Source of the DNA: Rossellomorea vietnamensis NBRC 101237
GTDB lineage: Bacteria > Bacillota > Bacilli > Bacillales > Bacillaceae_B
Assembly: GCF_001591825.1 (NCBI RefSeq)
Contig: NZ_BCVQ01000034.1
Coordinates: forward strand, 1 to 43,396
Direction of reading: 5' to 3'
Length of the DNA: 43,396 bases
The position numbers and the translations under genes are program-made. Numbering within the stretch: the stretch's first letter is position 1; each line of letters opens with the position of its first letter. The notes beneath the pieces were generated by a model. It made no database searches, had not been told where the DNA came from, and worked only from the letters and a program-made list of their open reading frames with translations. Positions 8,192 to 16,871 of the stretch are shown one piece after another.

Positions 8192-8698
8192 ATGGAAAAG
8201 AAAAAAAACATTGGATTCAATATCATCAAAAGTGACCCCACTGACGGTCATGGCGGTTACGGGGTAGGATCATTAAGCCTTGATAATGTTTCGCCTGTCA
8301 TGATTGATGTCGAAGAAGGGGAAGCGACGATTGAAATCGGAGCCATGCACGCAAGGAGCCCGATCGAAAAAGGGATCAAATTCACGAATAACCGTGAGGA
8401 CTCTTCAGGCGGTAAGCCGTACTGGCTCATCTGGGTGACCATCGACCGGATGGAAGACGGCCCGTACTATGCAGGGGTGACGGCTTGTGAGCTCATCGTG
8501 AACCGCGAGAAGCGCAGGGGCTATAAGTCCATGCCGGAACATGTGAACAATATGGATAAGTCCATCAAGCGGAAGATCGTCCTTGACCAACTGGACGACA
8601 AATCCAAAGGCATTCTTACGGACTTTTTGAAGAATCATGATGAAGGCATGTGGGAACGCTCAAAGGATGAATTAAAGGAAGCCCTCAAAATAAAATAA
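8192..8698 (+). CDS. ywhD: YwhD family protein, unknown function
   Basis: Conserved Bacillaceae protein of 168 residues, soluble, with no membrane span or signal peptide. It is recognised by its N-terminus (NIGFNIIKSDPTDGHGGYG) and by WVTIDRMEDGPYYAGVTACE. The function is unknown. It may be a duplex-forming alpha/beta protein, but no catalytic motif is visible. The ATG follows AGGGAGTG by seven bases. It lies 13 nt after ywhC, so co-transcription with the membrane protease is expected. The operon ends at the bidirectional terminator 8811-8844. Confidence 0.85.
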   Translation: MEKKKNIGFNIIKSDPTDGHGGYGVGSLSLDNVSPVMIDVEEGEATIEIGAMHARSPIEKGIKFTNNREDSSGGKPYWLIWVTIDRMEDGPYYAGVTACELIVNREKRRGYKSMPEHVNNMDKSIKRKIVLDQLDDKSKGILTDFLKNHDEGMWERSKDELKEALKIK

Positions 8699-8810
8699 AT
8701 CGATTTGTGAACAAACTGTGACAGTTCTTTGAATATGTCGTTCACATCTTGCTCTATGGAGAGAAAAAAAGTACACTTAAATCACAGTTTGCACATAAAC
8801 TAGGACATGA

Positions 8811-8844
8811 AAAACCCCGGGTTCGCACAAGCCCGGGGTTTTTT
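8811..8844. terminator. Bidirectional terminator between ywhD and pbpG
   Basis: AAAACCCCGGG (8811-8821) pairs with CCCGGGGTTTT (8832-8842), flanked by T-runs on both strands. It serves ywhD (+). Repeat B separates it from the pbpG 3' end. Confidence 0.85.
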
Positions 8845-8850
8845 ATTGTA

Positions 8851-8962
8851 CCGAAAAGCGGAGGCGACAAGCATAAGGCGAGCCAACCGGAAAGGCGCCC
8901 TTTGCCTTTTGGTTGGCTTGACTTATGACCTCGAGCCTCTAGCCGCCGGAGCTGGACATCTC
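8851..8962. repeat. Dispersed stem-loop repeat B
   Basis: Complete copy of a repeat also present at 43260-43387. Shared blocks are CGAAAAGCGGA, GACAAGCATAAG, TTTGCCTT, ACTTATGACCTCGAG, CTAGCCGC and AGCTGGA. It folds with CATAAG (8872-8877)/CTTATG (8922-8927), GCCAACC (8882-8888)/GGTTGGC (8911-8917) and AAGGC (8892-8896)/GCCTT (8904-8908). No reading frame is conserved. Confidence 0.8.
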
Positions 8963-8996
8963 GAAAACCCCATTTCCAGCTATATAACAATAAAAA

Positions 8997-11057
8997 CTAA
9001 AAGATCCAATCCTTCACTTTCTCATACCAAGGCTTCTTCCCTTTTTCTGGTGCCTTTTCTTTCGGTGCTTCTTTTTCACCCAAGTGTTCATGGCAGTATT
9101 CGGTCGGTTCGGTGCCTTTTACAAAGTAGGTGAAGCGCTGGACGGGACAGTCTTCTGTGGCGAGCAGTCCATTATGAGGGTTTACGGCCACGCCGACGAC
9201 GCCCTTGGTCGGTTTGAAGTTTTTGACGGGTTCATCCTTCAATGCTTCTTCCATGAAGTGGACCCAGATTTTCTTGGCATAGTATTTATCGTCGACCAGG
9301 GAGACCTCTTTTCCTTTGTCGTATCCGGTCCACACTCCTGCTGTTAATTGAGGGGAGTAGCCGATCATCCAGTTGTCTGTGTTGGTCGTCCCGGATTTCC
9401 CTGCGTAGGGACGGGTCGCGTCTCTCTTGATCTGGATCCCCGTTACCGTCGAGTAATCATTGAGCTTAGGGTCGAATATCCCGGTGAGCATATGGGTCAT
9501 GACGTATGTGAGATCCGGGTCGAGCACCTGCTCTTTTTTCGATTCGCTTTCATAGATGACCTTCCCCGACCAGTCTTCCACTTTTGTAATGAAAACGGGC
9601 TTCACTTTATAGCCGCCGTTGGCAAAGATGCTGTAGGCGTTGACCATATCGATGACCCGTGCCCCTGATGTACCGAGTGCCGAGGAAGGGTATTTTTTCA
9701 CCTTTGTCGTCAATCCGAACTTCTCTTTTGCCGTTTTCGTCAAGGTGTCCTGACCGATGAAGAGATGGGTCTTCACGGCGTACACGTTATCAGATAGAGC
9801 GATGGCCTGGGCCAGGGTGATATCACCATCTGCATATTTGTTGTTGTAATTATGAGGGGTGTACTTTTTTCCATCATCGAATGTGAAGGACGTCATTTCG
9901 CTCTTCATCGTCGTGGATGGCGTAAACCCCTGTTTTAAAGCAGAGTAGTAGAGTAGCGGTTTGATCGTTGATCCCGGCTGGCGGATTGCCTGCACGGCAC
10001 GGTTAAACGGACTCTCTTCATAATCCCGTCCCCCGACTAAAGCTGTGACATAACCATTTTTCGGATTCATGGACACAAATCCCAATTGGATTTCCGATTC
10101 ATCGGGGATCTGTTCCTTCACGACTTTCTCGGCCACCTTTTGATGATCGGGGTTGAGTGTCGTATAGACTTTCAAGCCGCCCATCTCGATGGTACGTTCC
10201 TCGATCCCAAGGTCCGAGCGGAGGATGCTTTTCACCATATCTTGAAAATAGGGGGCGGTTTCCGCCTTTTGATGGGCGTGCTCCCCTGTGATGCGGATGG
10301 GTGCTGCTTTGGAAACACCCTCTTGCTCCTTTGTTATAAAGCCGTCCCCGGTCATGGACTGAAGAATGAGCTCCTGGCGCTTCTTGGCATTTTCAGGGTG
10401 AGTAACGGGTGAATAATAGGACGGTGCTTTCGGAATCCCGGCGAGCATGGCGGCTTCTGCGACGGTCAATTGATTGGCATCCTTGCCGAAGTAATATTGA
10501 CTCGCTGCCTGGACACCGTATGCGCCGTGGCCGTAGTAGATGGTATTTAGATAGCCTTCTAGAATGTCCTTCTTGGAGTAGTTCATTTCGATCCTGATCG
10601 TGTAGAGGGCTTCTGAGATCTTTCTCTTCCATGTTTTATCATGAGAAAGAAATAGATTGCGAGCATACTGCTGTGAAATGGTGCTGGCCCCCTGCACCTT
10701 TGACATCGCTTTGAGGTCGGCAAGGGCTGCCCCTGCCATCCGCTTCAGGTCAAACCCGTAATGCTGGTAGAAGCTTTTGTCTTCAATGGAGATCGTCGCT
10801 TCAATGAGGGCCGGGGAAATTTCCTTCAGACCCACCCAGTAGCGCTTCTCGCCGGTATTTGTTTCTCCTATGACCGAACCATCCTCACCATAGATCAAAG
10901 TGGATTGGGGGACGGCAAGGGGTGGCGGTCCCTGAACCTTGGCATAAATCAAAACCCCCATGATCCCCACCAAAAAGAGGACCAAGCCCGCGAGAGCCCC
11001 GACCACTGCAAATCTCGAATATTTCTTTGTCTTCTCCATTCGAGCCATCACTTCCAT
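8997..11057 (-). CDS. pbpG: Class A penicillin-binding protein 2D (PbpG)
   Basis: Bifunctional peptidoglycan synthase of 686 residues. Order: short cytoplasmic N-terminus, one membrane anchor (about residues 14-40, FAVVGALAGLVLFLVGIMGV), a GT51 glycosyltransferase domain with the catalytic EDKSFYQHYGFD motif, then a transpeptidase domain with RQPGSTIKP (SxxK), SDN and KSGTTNT (KTG). A lysine-rich tail ends the protein. In B. subtilis pbpG is a forespore gene needed, with pbpF, for spore peptidoglycan. I place the start at the ATG at 11057 just after GGGAGAGG. The longer frame from 11129 reads through a dispersed word repeat and has no Shine-Dalgarno. It is monocistronic. Confidence 0.92.
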   Translation of the reverse strand: MEVMARMEKTKKYSRFAVVGALAGLVLFLVGIMGVLIYAKVQGPPPLAVPQSTLIYGEDGSVIGETNTGEKRYWVGLKEISPALIEATISIEDKSFYQHYGFDLKRMAGAALADLKAMSKVQGASTISQQYARNLFLSHDKTWKRKISEALYTIRIEMNYSKKDILEGYLNTIYYGHGAYGVQAASQYYFGKDANQLTVAEAAMLAGIPKAPSYYSPVTHPENAKKRQELILQSMTGDGFITKEQEGVSKAAPIRITGEHAHQKAETAPYFQDMVKSILRSDLGIEERTIEMGGLKVYTTLNPDHQKVAEKVVKEQIPDESEIQLGFVSMNPKNGYVTALVGGRDYEESPFNRAVQAIRQPGSTIKPLLYYSALKQGFTPSTTMKSEMTSFTFDDGKKYTPHNYNNKYADGDITLAQAIALSDNVYAVKTHLFIGQDTLTKTAKEKFGLTTKVKKYPSSALGTSGARVIDMVNAYSIFANGGYKVKPVFITKVEDWSGKVIYESESKKEQVLDPDLTYVMTHMLTGIFDPKLNDYSTVTGIQIKRDATRPYAGKSGTTNTDNWMIGYSPQLTAGVWTGYDKGKEVSLVDDKYYAKKIWVHFMEEALKDEPVKNFKPTKGVVGVAVNPHNGLLATEDCPVQRFTYFVKGTEPTEYCHEHLGEKEAPKEKAPEKGKKPWYEKVKDWIF

Positions 11058-11095
11058 ACCTCTCCCTACTTTCCCTGCACAGGCCCGCAGTTTAA

Positions 11096-11111
11096 GAGGG
11101 ACGGACCTTGG
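11096..11111 (+). repeat. Dispersed word GAGGGACGGACCTTGG
   Basis: First of six occurrences of GAGGGACGGACC (counting both orientations) between 11.1 and 15.6 kb. Here it lies upstream of pbpG, within the frame that would extend PbpG. Confidence 0.75.
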
Positions 11112-11445
11112 ATTTTTTATATTGGTCATCTCGTTTATACTGATTACTGTGTAGTATCAGTATGAAAAGTTTTACGAGATTTTAAACGTCAAAGGTTTAG
11201 AAAAAATTTCACTTGAAATTTTGCTAGATTCCACTATACTTTTCCTCATGTTTGTATTTATCATGATAGGGAAGGATAAAAATGACGTCCGATGCGGATG
11301 TTTTTATAAATAGGAGATAAGCCCGTTATGTCAGGGTTTCGCTTCACTTTGTCCTAAAGATGAACGTGTGAAGGATCAAACTAGTGGTATATGATTTTGA
11401 CAGAAACAGCAATAAACCATTAAAACAAGAAGGGAAGTTGAAACA
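11112..11445 (+). promoter_or_regulatory. speE promoter and long leader
   Basis: TTGAAA (11213-11218), 16-nt spacer, TATACT (11235-11240) is a good sigma-A promoter, giving a leader of about 200 nt before speE. The leader contains AGGAG (11312-11316) and a ten-codon open frame, ATG at 11328 to TAA at 11357 (MSGFRFTLS). The rest of this divergent gap shows no other clear signal. Confidence 0.5.
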
Positions 11446-12276
11446 ATGAGTGGACTTTGGTACACAGAGAAACAAACAGAAAACTTCGGGATCACGATGA
11501 AAATCAAGAAGACTTTACATACAGAGCAAACGGATTTTCAATATCTTGAAATGGCTGAAACAGAAGAATGGGGCAATATGCTGTTCCTTGACGGCATGGT
11601 CATGACGAGCCAGAAGGATGAGTTCGTCTATCATGAAATGGTTGCACATGTTCCTTTATTTACGCACCCGAACCCTGAGAACGTATTGGTTGTGGGCGGA
11701 GGAGACGGAGGCGTCATCCGTGAAGTGTTGAAGCACCCAAGCGTGAAAAAGGCCGTTCTTGTTGAAATCGACGGAAAAGTGATCGAGTACTCCAAGAAAT
11801 ATCTTCCGGAGATTGCGGGAGAACTGGAAAACGAGCGCGTGGACGTACAAGTCGACGACGGCTTCATGCACATCGCGAAGAGTGAGAACGAATATGACGT
11901 GATCATGGTCGATTCCACTGAGCCAGTCGGTCCGGCTGTTAACTTATTCACAAAAGGATTCTACGCAGGGATCTCGAAAGCATTGAAAGAAGACGGAATC
12001 TTCGTTGCTCAATGTGATAACCCTTGGTTCAAAGCAGACCTTATCCGTCAGGTACAAAGCGACGTGAAGGAAATCTTCCCGATCACCCGCTTATACACAG
12101 CGAATATCCCGACATACCCAAGCGGACTATGGGCATTCACCATCGGTTCCAAAAAGCACGACCCGATCGAAGTACCGGAAGAGCGTTTCCACGACATCGA
12201 AACCAAATACTACACACCGGAACTGCACAACGCAGCATTCGCCCTTCCGAAATTCGTAAAAGACCTGACAAAATAA
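11446..12276 (+). CDS. speE: Spermidine synthase
   Basis: Transfers the aminopropyl group of decarboxylated SAM to putrescine, giving spermidine and methylthioadenosine. It is a cytosolic Rossmann-fold enzyme of 276 residues, the usual length. The nucleotide-binding loop [12 protein letters not shown] (about 82-93) and catalytic Asp156 in [11 protein letters not shown] are present, as is the gate motif around [11 protein letters not shown]. The ATG follows AAGGGAAG by nine bases. speB follows about 100 nt later with no terminator between, so speE-speB is one polyamine operon. Its by-product methylthioadenosine is the source of methylthioribose, relevant to the riboswitch-controlled importer at 33.5 kb. 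Confidence 0.97.
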   Translation: MSGLWYTEKQTENFGITMKIKKTLHTEQTDFQYLEMAETEEWGNMLFLDGMVMTSQKDEFVYHEMVAHVPLFTHPNPENVLVVGGGDGGVIREVLKHPSVKKAVLVEIDGKVIEYSKKYLPEIAGELENERVDVQVDDGFMHIAKSENEYDVIMVDSTEPVGPAVNLFTKGFYAGISKALKEDGIFVAQCDNPWFKADLIRQVQSDVKEIFPITRLYTANIPTYPSGLWAFTIGSKKHDPIEVPEERFHDIETKYYTPELHNAAFALPKFVKDLTK

Positions 12277-12280
12277 GTTT

Positions 12281-12357
12281 GAGGGACGGACCTCAAATTT
12301 CAAGGTGAAATCCTATATTATCAAGGAGGGACGGACCAAAACCAAGGTCCGTCCCTC
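12281..12357 (+). repeat. Three GAGGGACGGACC words, two forming a perfect hairpin
   Basis: GAGGGACGGACC at 12281-12292 and 12326-12337, then its exact reverse complement at 12346-12357 after eight bases. The last two make a 12-bp perfect hairpin six bases before the speB Shine-Dalgarno (12364-12370). Confidence 0.85.
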
Positions 12358-12379
12358 TCTAAAAGAGAGGTTGAAGAAT

Positions 12380-13252
12380 ATGCATTTTGATGAGGCTTAT
12401 TCAGGTAATGTGTTTATTAAGAGTCATCCTTCTTATGAGGATAGCCAGGTGGTCCTTTATGGGATGCCGATGGATTGGACAGTGAGCTATCGTCCGGGTT
12501 CCCGGTTCGGTCCTGCCCGTATCCGCGAGGTGTCTATCGGGTTGGAAGAGTATAGTGCGTATCTTGACCGGGAGCTTGAAGAAGTGAAATATTATGACGC
12601 CGGTGATATCCCACTTCCATTCGGTAACCCGCAGCGAAGCATCGATATGATTGAAGATTATATCGACGGTCTTCTTGGCGATGGGAAGATCCCATTCGGA
12701 ATGGGTGGCGAGCACCTGGTTTCATGGCCGGTGATGAAAGCCATCGCGAAGAAATACCCGGATCTTGCTATCATCCATATGGACGCTCACACTGATCTGC
12801 GTGAAGAGTACGAAGGGGAGCCATTATCCCACTCGACTCCGATCCGCAAGATCGCCGAGCATATCGGACCGAAGAACGTCTATTCATTCGGGATCCGTTC
12901 CGGAATGAAAGAAGAGTTCCAATGGGCGAAAGAAAATGGCATGCACATTTCCAAATTTGAAGTGCTCGAGCCGTTGAAGGAAATCCTTCCACAGCTTGCA
13001 GGACGCCCTGTGTATGTGACGATCGATATTGACGTCCTAGACCCTGCCCACGCTCCTGGAACTGGAACAGTGGACTGCGGCGGCATCACATCCAAGGAAT
13101 TACTCGCATCCATCCATGCCATCGCTCACTCTGACGTGAACGTCGTGGGAGCGGATCTTGTGGAAGTGGCGCCCATCTATGATCCATCCGAGCAGACAGC
13201 GAATACGGCAAGCAAGCTGATCCGTGAAATGCTTCTTGGCTGGGTAAAATAA
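12380..13252 (+). CDS. speB: Agmatinase
   Basis: Hydrolyses agmatine to putrescine and urea, supplying the substrate of SpeE. It is a ureohydrolase with 290 residues. The binuclear Mn ligands are visible: GGEH near residue 110, DAHTD at 135-139 and DID at 216-218, followed by DPAHAPGTGT and the SEQT...VEVAP region. The start is the ATG at 12380 after AGAGAGG. The same frame is open from 12305, but that extension is only translation of the GAGGGACGGACC hairpin and is absent from the family. It is second in the speE-speB operon and ends in a strong terminator. Confidence 0.95.
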   Translation: MHFDEAYSGNVFIKSHPSYEDSQVVLYGMPMDWTVSYRPGSRFGPARIREVSIGLEEYSAYLDRELEEVKYYDAGDIPLPFGNPQRSIDMIEDYIDGLLGDGKIPFGMGGEHLVSWPVMKAIAKKYPDLAIIHMDAHTDLREEYEGEPLSHSTPIRKIAEHIGPKNVYSFGIRSGMKEEFQWAKENGMHISKFEVLEPLKEILPQLAGRPVYVTIDIDVLDPAHAPGTGTVDCGGITSKELLASIHAIAHSDVNVVGADLVEVAPIYDPSEQTANTASKLIREMLLGWVK

Positions 13253-13259
13253 ACCATCA

Positions 13260-13291
13260 AAGCCTCTTCTCATCGACAGAAGAGGCTTTTC
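13260..13291 (+). terminator. speB terminator
   Basis: AAGCCTCTTCT (13260-13270) pairs perfectly with AGAAGAGGCTT (13278-13288), then TTC. Confidence 0.85.
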
Positions 13292-13405
13292 TTCTGTCGA
13301 TAATCCGCTTACATCCCTCCAATAAATGAAAACTCACCGTGTTCCATTGCAATTTCCCACAATACTTCTTATACTTAATTAGTTAGAAGGAAGGGACGTC
13401 CATTT

Positions 13406-13417
13406 GAGGGACGGACC
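13406..13417 (+). repeat. Dispersed word GAGGGACGGACC
   Basis: Exact copy of the 12-bp word 43 nt upstream of ywiB. A partial relative, AAGGGACGTCC, lies at 13391-13401. Confidence 0.75.
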
Positions 13418-13459
13418 CATCACTTGATCGGACCCTAAAAAGAAAAGGATGTGAGTGGT

Positions 13460-13897
13460 TTGACGGCAAAAGCGGATTCTACCCCTGTCAAAGTTCACTT
13501 GAAAACCAAAATCACAATAGGAGAGGAAAGTGACTCTTTTGAATTGGTATCATTTGGTCGATACTATGAAAAAGGAGATGCCTTTTTTCTAAAGTACGAT
13601 GAAGTACAAGAGGAAGGGACCACTCATACGATCGTCAAAGTCACAGATCGACAGGCCCTCATCCTCAGGAGCGGGGCAGTCAAAATGAGAATGGCCTTCA
13701 ACGAACTCGAGGAACAGAACGGTTCTTACGAGAGCCAGCTCGGTACCCTCTTATTGACAACGAAAACCAAAACACTTTCACATACACAGAGTGACTCGAA
13801 GCTTGAAGGGAATTTCAATCTTTCATACGAGTTAAAGATGCAGGACAGCCCGGTTGGGGATTATGTTATGTCCATTCACTATAAGGAGGAAGCATAG
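13460..13897 (+). CDS. ywiB: YwiB family DUF1934 beta-barrel protein
   Basis: Small soluble protein of 145 residues, DUF1934 family. The fold is a calycin-like beta-barrel, reflected here in alternating strands (KTIVKV-like [34 protein letters not shown]). No ligand or activity is established. I chose TTG at 13460, ten bases after AAAAGGA. A GTG at 13451 is in frame but sits against the Shine-Dalgarno. It ends five bases before argS, whose Shine-Dalgarno AAGGAGG lies inside its last codons, so the two genes are co-transcribed and probably coupled. The same pairing occurs in other Bacillaceae. Confidence 0.82.
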   Translation: MTAKADSTPVKVHLKTKITIGEESDSFELVSFGRYYEKGDAFFLKYDEVQEEGTTHTIVKVTDRQALILRSGAVKMRMAFNELEEQNGSYESQLGTLLLTTKTKTLSHTQSDSKLEGNFNLSYELKMQDSPVGDYVMSIHYKEEA

Positions 13898-13901
13898 GGA
13901 T

Positions 13902-15572
13902 ATGAATATCGTCGAAAAAGTACAAGAAAACCTGAAATCCGAAATCAAAGCAGCGGTCCTGAAAGCCGGACTTGCAACAGAGGATCAAATCCCGGATGTC
14001 ATCCTTGAGATCCCGAAAGAAAAGTCACACGGGGATTATTCAACGAATATGGCCATGCAGCTTGCAAGAGTCGCAAAAAAAGCGCCGCGCATGATCGCAG
14101 ACGACATCGTCGCTAACTTCGACCAGTCCAAAGCGTCCATTGAAAAAATGGAGATTGCAGGACCTGGATTCATCAATTTCTATATGAACAACGAATACTT
14201 AACAGACTTGATTCCGTTGATTCTCGATCAAGATCAGGAATATGGTCAATCAGATGCCGGAAATGGCGAGAGAGTGAACGTCGAGTTCGTATCTGCCAAT
14301 CCGACAGGGGACCTTCATCTTGGTCATGCACGTGGAGCAGCCGTCGGTGATTCCCTATGTAACGTCCTTGAAAAAGCGGGCTATAACGTAACCCGTGAAT
14401 ACTACATCAATGACGCCGGAAACCAGATCCATAACCTGGCGATCTCCGTTGAAGCACGTTACTTCCAGGCGCTTGGACAAGACAAGGCGATGCCTGAAGA
14501 CGGATATCACGGTCAGGACATCATCGAAATCGGAAAGAAATTGGCTGAAGAATTCGGCTCGAAATATGCAGAAGTAAGCGATGAAGAACGCTACAGGTTT
14601 TTCCGTGAGTACGGCTTGAAGATCGAAATGGCCAAGCTTCAAAAGGACCTTGAAATGTTCCGTGTACCATTCAACGTATGGTACTCCGAGACGTCCCTTT
14701 ATGAAAATGGGAAAATCGATGCGGCATTGAAGACGCTGCGAGACAACGGTCACGTATACGAAGAGGACGGCGCGACATGGTTCCGCTCGACTGAACTTGG
14801 CGATGACAAGAACCGTGTCCTTATCAAGAACGACGGCACATACACATACCTGACGCCGGATATATCGTATCACCAGGATAAATTCGAGCGCGGGCATGAT
14901 GTGCTGATCAACATCTGGGGAGCGGACCATCACGGATATATCCCGCGTATGAAAGCGGCCATCGAAGCACTCGGCTTTGACCGAGACAAACTGGAAGTGG
15001 AAGTCATCCAACTCGTTCACCTCTATAAAGATGGGGAAAAGATGAAGATGAGTAAGCGTACAGGAAAAGCCGTCACGTTACGTGAGCTAGTAGAAGAGGT
15101 CGGCCTTGATGCGGTACGTTATTTCTTCGCCATGAGAAGTGCCGATACGCATATGGATTTTGACCTGGACTTAGCTGTATCCCAGTCCAACGAAAACCCT
15201 GTCTACTATGCTCAATATGCCCACGCGCGTATTTGCAGCATCCTTCGTCAGGCAGAAGAGCAGGGACTTGCTTCAGAAGACAAGATCGACCTAAAGCTGA
15301 TCGGTACGGAAAAAGAAGTCGACTTACTGAAAAAGCTGGGTGAATTCCCGCAAATGATCGCGGATGCGGCGGAGAAACGCACGCCTCACCGCATAGCGAA
15401 TTATATCAACGACCTGGCTTCTGCTTTCCATAGCTTCTACAATGCCAATAAGGTCCTTGATGAAGAAAATCGTGAATTGACGACAGCACGTCTGGCTTTA
15501 GTGAAAGTAGTACGTGTCACGTTACAAAACGCTCTTGCCTTGATCGGTGTAGCAGCTCCGGAAAAAATGTAA
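13902..15572 (+). CDS. argS: Arginyl-tRNA synthetase
   Basis: Charges tRNA-Arg. It is a class I synthetase of 556 residues, the same length as in B. subtilis. Domains in order: N-terminal Add1 tRNA-contact domain (about 1-110), catalytic Rossmann domain with the HIGH-type motif [13 protein letters not shown] near 125, the KMSKR variant of KMSKS (MKMSKRTGK), and the DALR anticodon-binding C-terminus. The start is the ATG at 13902 after AAGGAGGAAGCATAGGG; an upstream in-frame ATG at 13854 lies inside ywiB and is rejected. It ends at a terminator built from the dispersed GGTCCGTCCCTC word. Confidence 0.97.
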   Translation: MNIVEKVQENLKSEIKAAVLKAGLATEDQIPDVILEIPKEKSHGDYSTNMAMQLARVAKKAPRMIADDIVANFDQSKASIEKMEIAGPGFINFYMNNEYLTDLIPLILDQDQEYGQSDAGNGERVNVEFVSANPTGDLHLGHARGAAVGDSLCNVLEKAGYNVTREYYINDAGNQIHNLAISVEARYFQALGQDKAMPEDGYHGQDIIEIGKKLAEEFGSKYAEVSDEERYRFFREYGLKIEMAKLQKDLEMFRVPFNVWYSETSLYENGKIDAALKTLRDNGHVYEEDGATWFRSTELGDDKNRVLIKNDGTYTYLTPDISYHQDKFERGHDVLINIWGADHHGYIPRMKAAIEALGFDRDKLEVEVIQLVHLYKDGEKMKMSKRTGKAVTLRELVEEVGLDAVRYFFAMRSADTHMDFDLDLAVSQSNENPVYYAQYAHARICSILRQAEEQGLASEDKIDLKLIGTEKEVDLLKKLGEFPQMIADAAEKRTPHRIANYINDLASAFHSFYNANKVLDEENRELTTARLALVKVVRVTLQNALALIGVAAPEKM

Positions 15573-15586
15573 ATAGGCGCATACCT

Positions 15587-15622
15587 AAGGTCCGTCCCTC
15601 ATCAGGATGGACCTTTTTTTTC
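15587..15622 (+). terminator. argS terminator made from a dispersed word
   Basis: AAGGTCC (15587-15593) pairs with GGACCTT (15609-15615), followed by a run of T. The left arm and loop contain GGTCCGTCCCTC (15589-15600), the reverse complement of the dispersed word. Confidence 0.85.
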
Positions 15623-15680
15623 TTATATTTCAGCCGCTTTAACGTATAATAATGAGAGATGGATGAAGGAGGAGAAGGGT

Positions 15681-15860
15681 ATGAAAACGGTCGTATTGGC
15701 TATCGTAACCGGATTTTTAGTCGGGTTTATCTTTGCTTTATTTAAGTTACCGATCCCTGCCCCGCCAGCACTGGCAGGAATTGCAGGAATCGTGGGTATT
15801 TATCTTGGGTTCAAAGCCTTCATGGCGATCCAGCCCTGGATTGAATCTGTACTTAAATAA
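15681..15860 (+). CDS. XapX domain small membrane protein
   Basis: Protein of 59 residues with two hydrophobic helices joined by the proline-rich turn LPIPAPPALAGIAGIVGIYLG, the mark of the XapX domain. The family was named from a xanthosine operon, but its role is unknown. It starts at the ATG at 15681 after AGGAGGAGAAGGG. An ATG at 15663 would translate the Shine-Dalgarno itself. TATAAT at 15645-15650 is a likely -10. It converges with uvsE on a shared terminator. Confidence 0.8.
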   Translation: MKTVVLAIVTGFLVGFIFALFKLPIPAPPALAGIAGIVGIYLGFKAFMAIQPWIESVLK

Positions 15861-15869
15861 TATGTACAT

Positions 15870-15904
15870 AAAAAAGATGAACACCCAGGTGTCCATCTTT
15901 TCTT
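15870..15904. terminator. Bidirectional terminator between xapX and uvsE
   Basis: AAAAGATGAACACC pairs with GGTGTCCATCTTTT with one mismatch. A and T runs flank the stem on both sides. Confidence 0.8.
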
Positions 15905-15906
15905 CT

Positions 15907-16860
15907 TTACCACTCAAGGGTCCCGCCATCGATCCTTTTCACCCCGCGAATGGAGGACAAATCTTCAATCAGCTTCAGCATGGCAAGATCTTTATGTTTG
16001 GCTTCGATCATAAAATCCACGTCCTGGTCCAACGTTTTCAGGGTTTTGAAGAAACCCTCCACAAATCCCGGATCGACCAGGTCAGCATGGGAGCGGAAGG
16101 CCTTTTCGGATTTTGGGGAGGAAATATGTATTTTCGGCACTAAATCTCTCCTGTCCCAGGTGGCAAAAATATCTTCAAGATACCCATCTAGAGGTTTCTC
16201 ACCCGGATTTGCCTCGTGGTGATGAATGTCCAGGACCATGGGGATATTCTCTTTTTGACAAGCGGTGAGCGTTTCCTCGACGGTATAGGTCTTGTCGTCA
16301 TTCTCGAGGGTCATGATGTCTTTTACATCCGGAGGGAGGTCCTTCAGGTTTTCATGAAAACGGACCAGGGTTTCTTCCTTATCCCCGTAGCTCCCGCCGA
16401 TATGGATATTGATGACGGAATCCTTCTCGATCCCCATATATTCAAGCATCCGGTAGTGATACACCATATCCTTCACGGCATTGTCCGTCACATGCTGCTT
16501 AGGACTCGTGAATAAGGTGAACTGGTTCGGGTGAAAGCTCGCCCTGATCCCGAGCTTGTTGATCAGATCGCCAAGTTCTTTCCATTCGTGCCGAAAAGGG
16601 GAATGGAAATCCCATTCCACCTCAGGATGGGTGGCAAGGGGAACGAGGGAGCTGGATAATCTGTACACCTTGATTTCGTGAGCGGCACAAAGATATAGGA
16701 TGCGTTTCGTATGCTCCAGGTTTAATCTCGTCACTTCCTTCAGGCGGTCCATCCGCTCGGCTTTAGGTAACTCTGTGTATCGCTTGTATGTCATGGTTTT
16801 GGCCGGGCTTGCATCCCATAAAGAGAGGGAGTTCGCCACGAATCCCAGTCGGACTTTCAT
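15907..16860 (-). CDS. uvsE: UV damage endonuclease UvsE (YwjD)
   Basis: TIM-barrel endonuclease that nicks 5' of UV photoproducts and abasic sites, an alternative excision repair route. The 317 residues match the family from RLGFVANSL at the N-terminus to VKRIDGGTLEW at the C-terminus. Metal-binding histidines and acids are visible in RASFHPNQF, HIGGSYGDKE, LENDD and DIHHHEANPG. It lies 11 nt after cls on the reverse strand, with its Shine-Dalgarno AGGGGG next to the cls stop, so it is the second gene of that operon. A sigma-G-like promoter upstream of cls suggests forespore expression, which fits repair during germination. Confidence 0.95.
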   Translation of the reverse strand: MKVRLGFVANSLSLWDASPAKTMTYKRYTELPKAERMDRLKEVTRLNLEHTKRILYLCAAHEIKVYRLSSSLVPLATHPEVEWDFHSPFRHEWKELGDLINKLGIRASFHPNQFTLFTSPKQHVTDNAVKDMVYHYRMLEYMGIEKDSVINIHIGGSYGDKEETLVRFHENLKDLPPDVKDIMTLENDDKTYTVEETLTACQKENIPMVLDIHHHEANPGEKPLDGYLEDIFATWDRRDLVPKIHISSPKSEKAFRSHADLVDPGFVEGFFKTLKTLDQDVDFMIEAKHKDLAMLKLIEDLSSIRGVKRIDGGTLEW

Positions 16861-16871
16861 GTGTCATCCCC

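Noticed and set aside
11058..11129. Longer PbpG N-terminus
   Set aside because: It reads through the dispersed word repeat and lacks a Shine-Dalgarno, while ATG 11057 has GGGAGAGG.
11139..11235. Sigma-G promoter for pbpG
   Set aside because: CATACTG occurs on the reverse strand, but no -35 resembling the sigma-G consensus lies 15-18 nt upstream.
12305..12379. Upstream extension of speB by 25 codons
   Set aside because: It translates the GAGGGACGGACC hairpin, has no family match, and the ATG at 12380 has a good Shine-Dalgarno.
14355..15020. 221-codon reverse open frame inside argS
   Set aside because: Fully antisense to a clear argS catalytic domain, no Shine-Dalgarno; a by-product of argS codon use.
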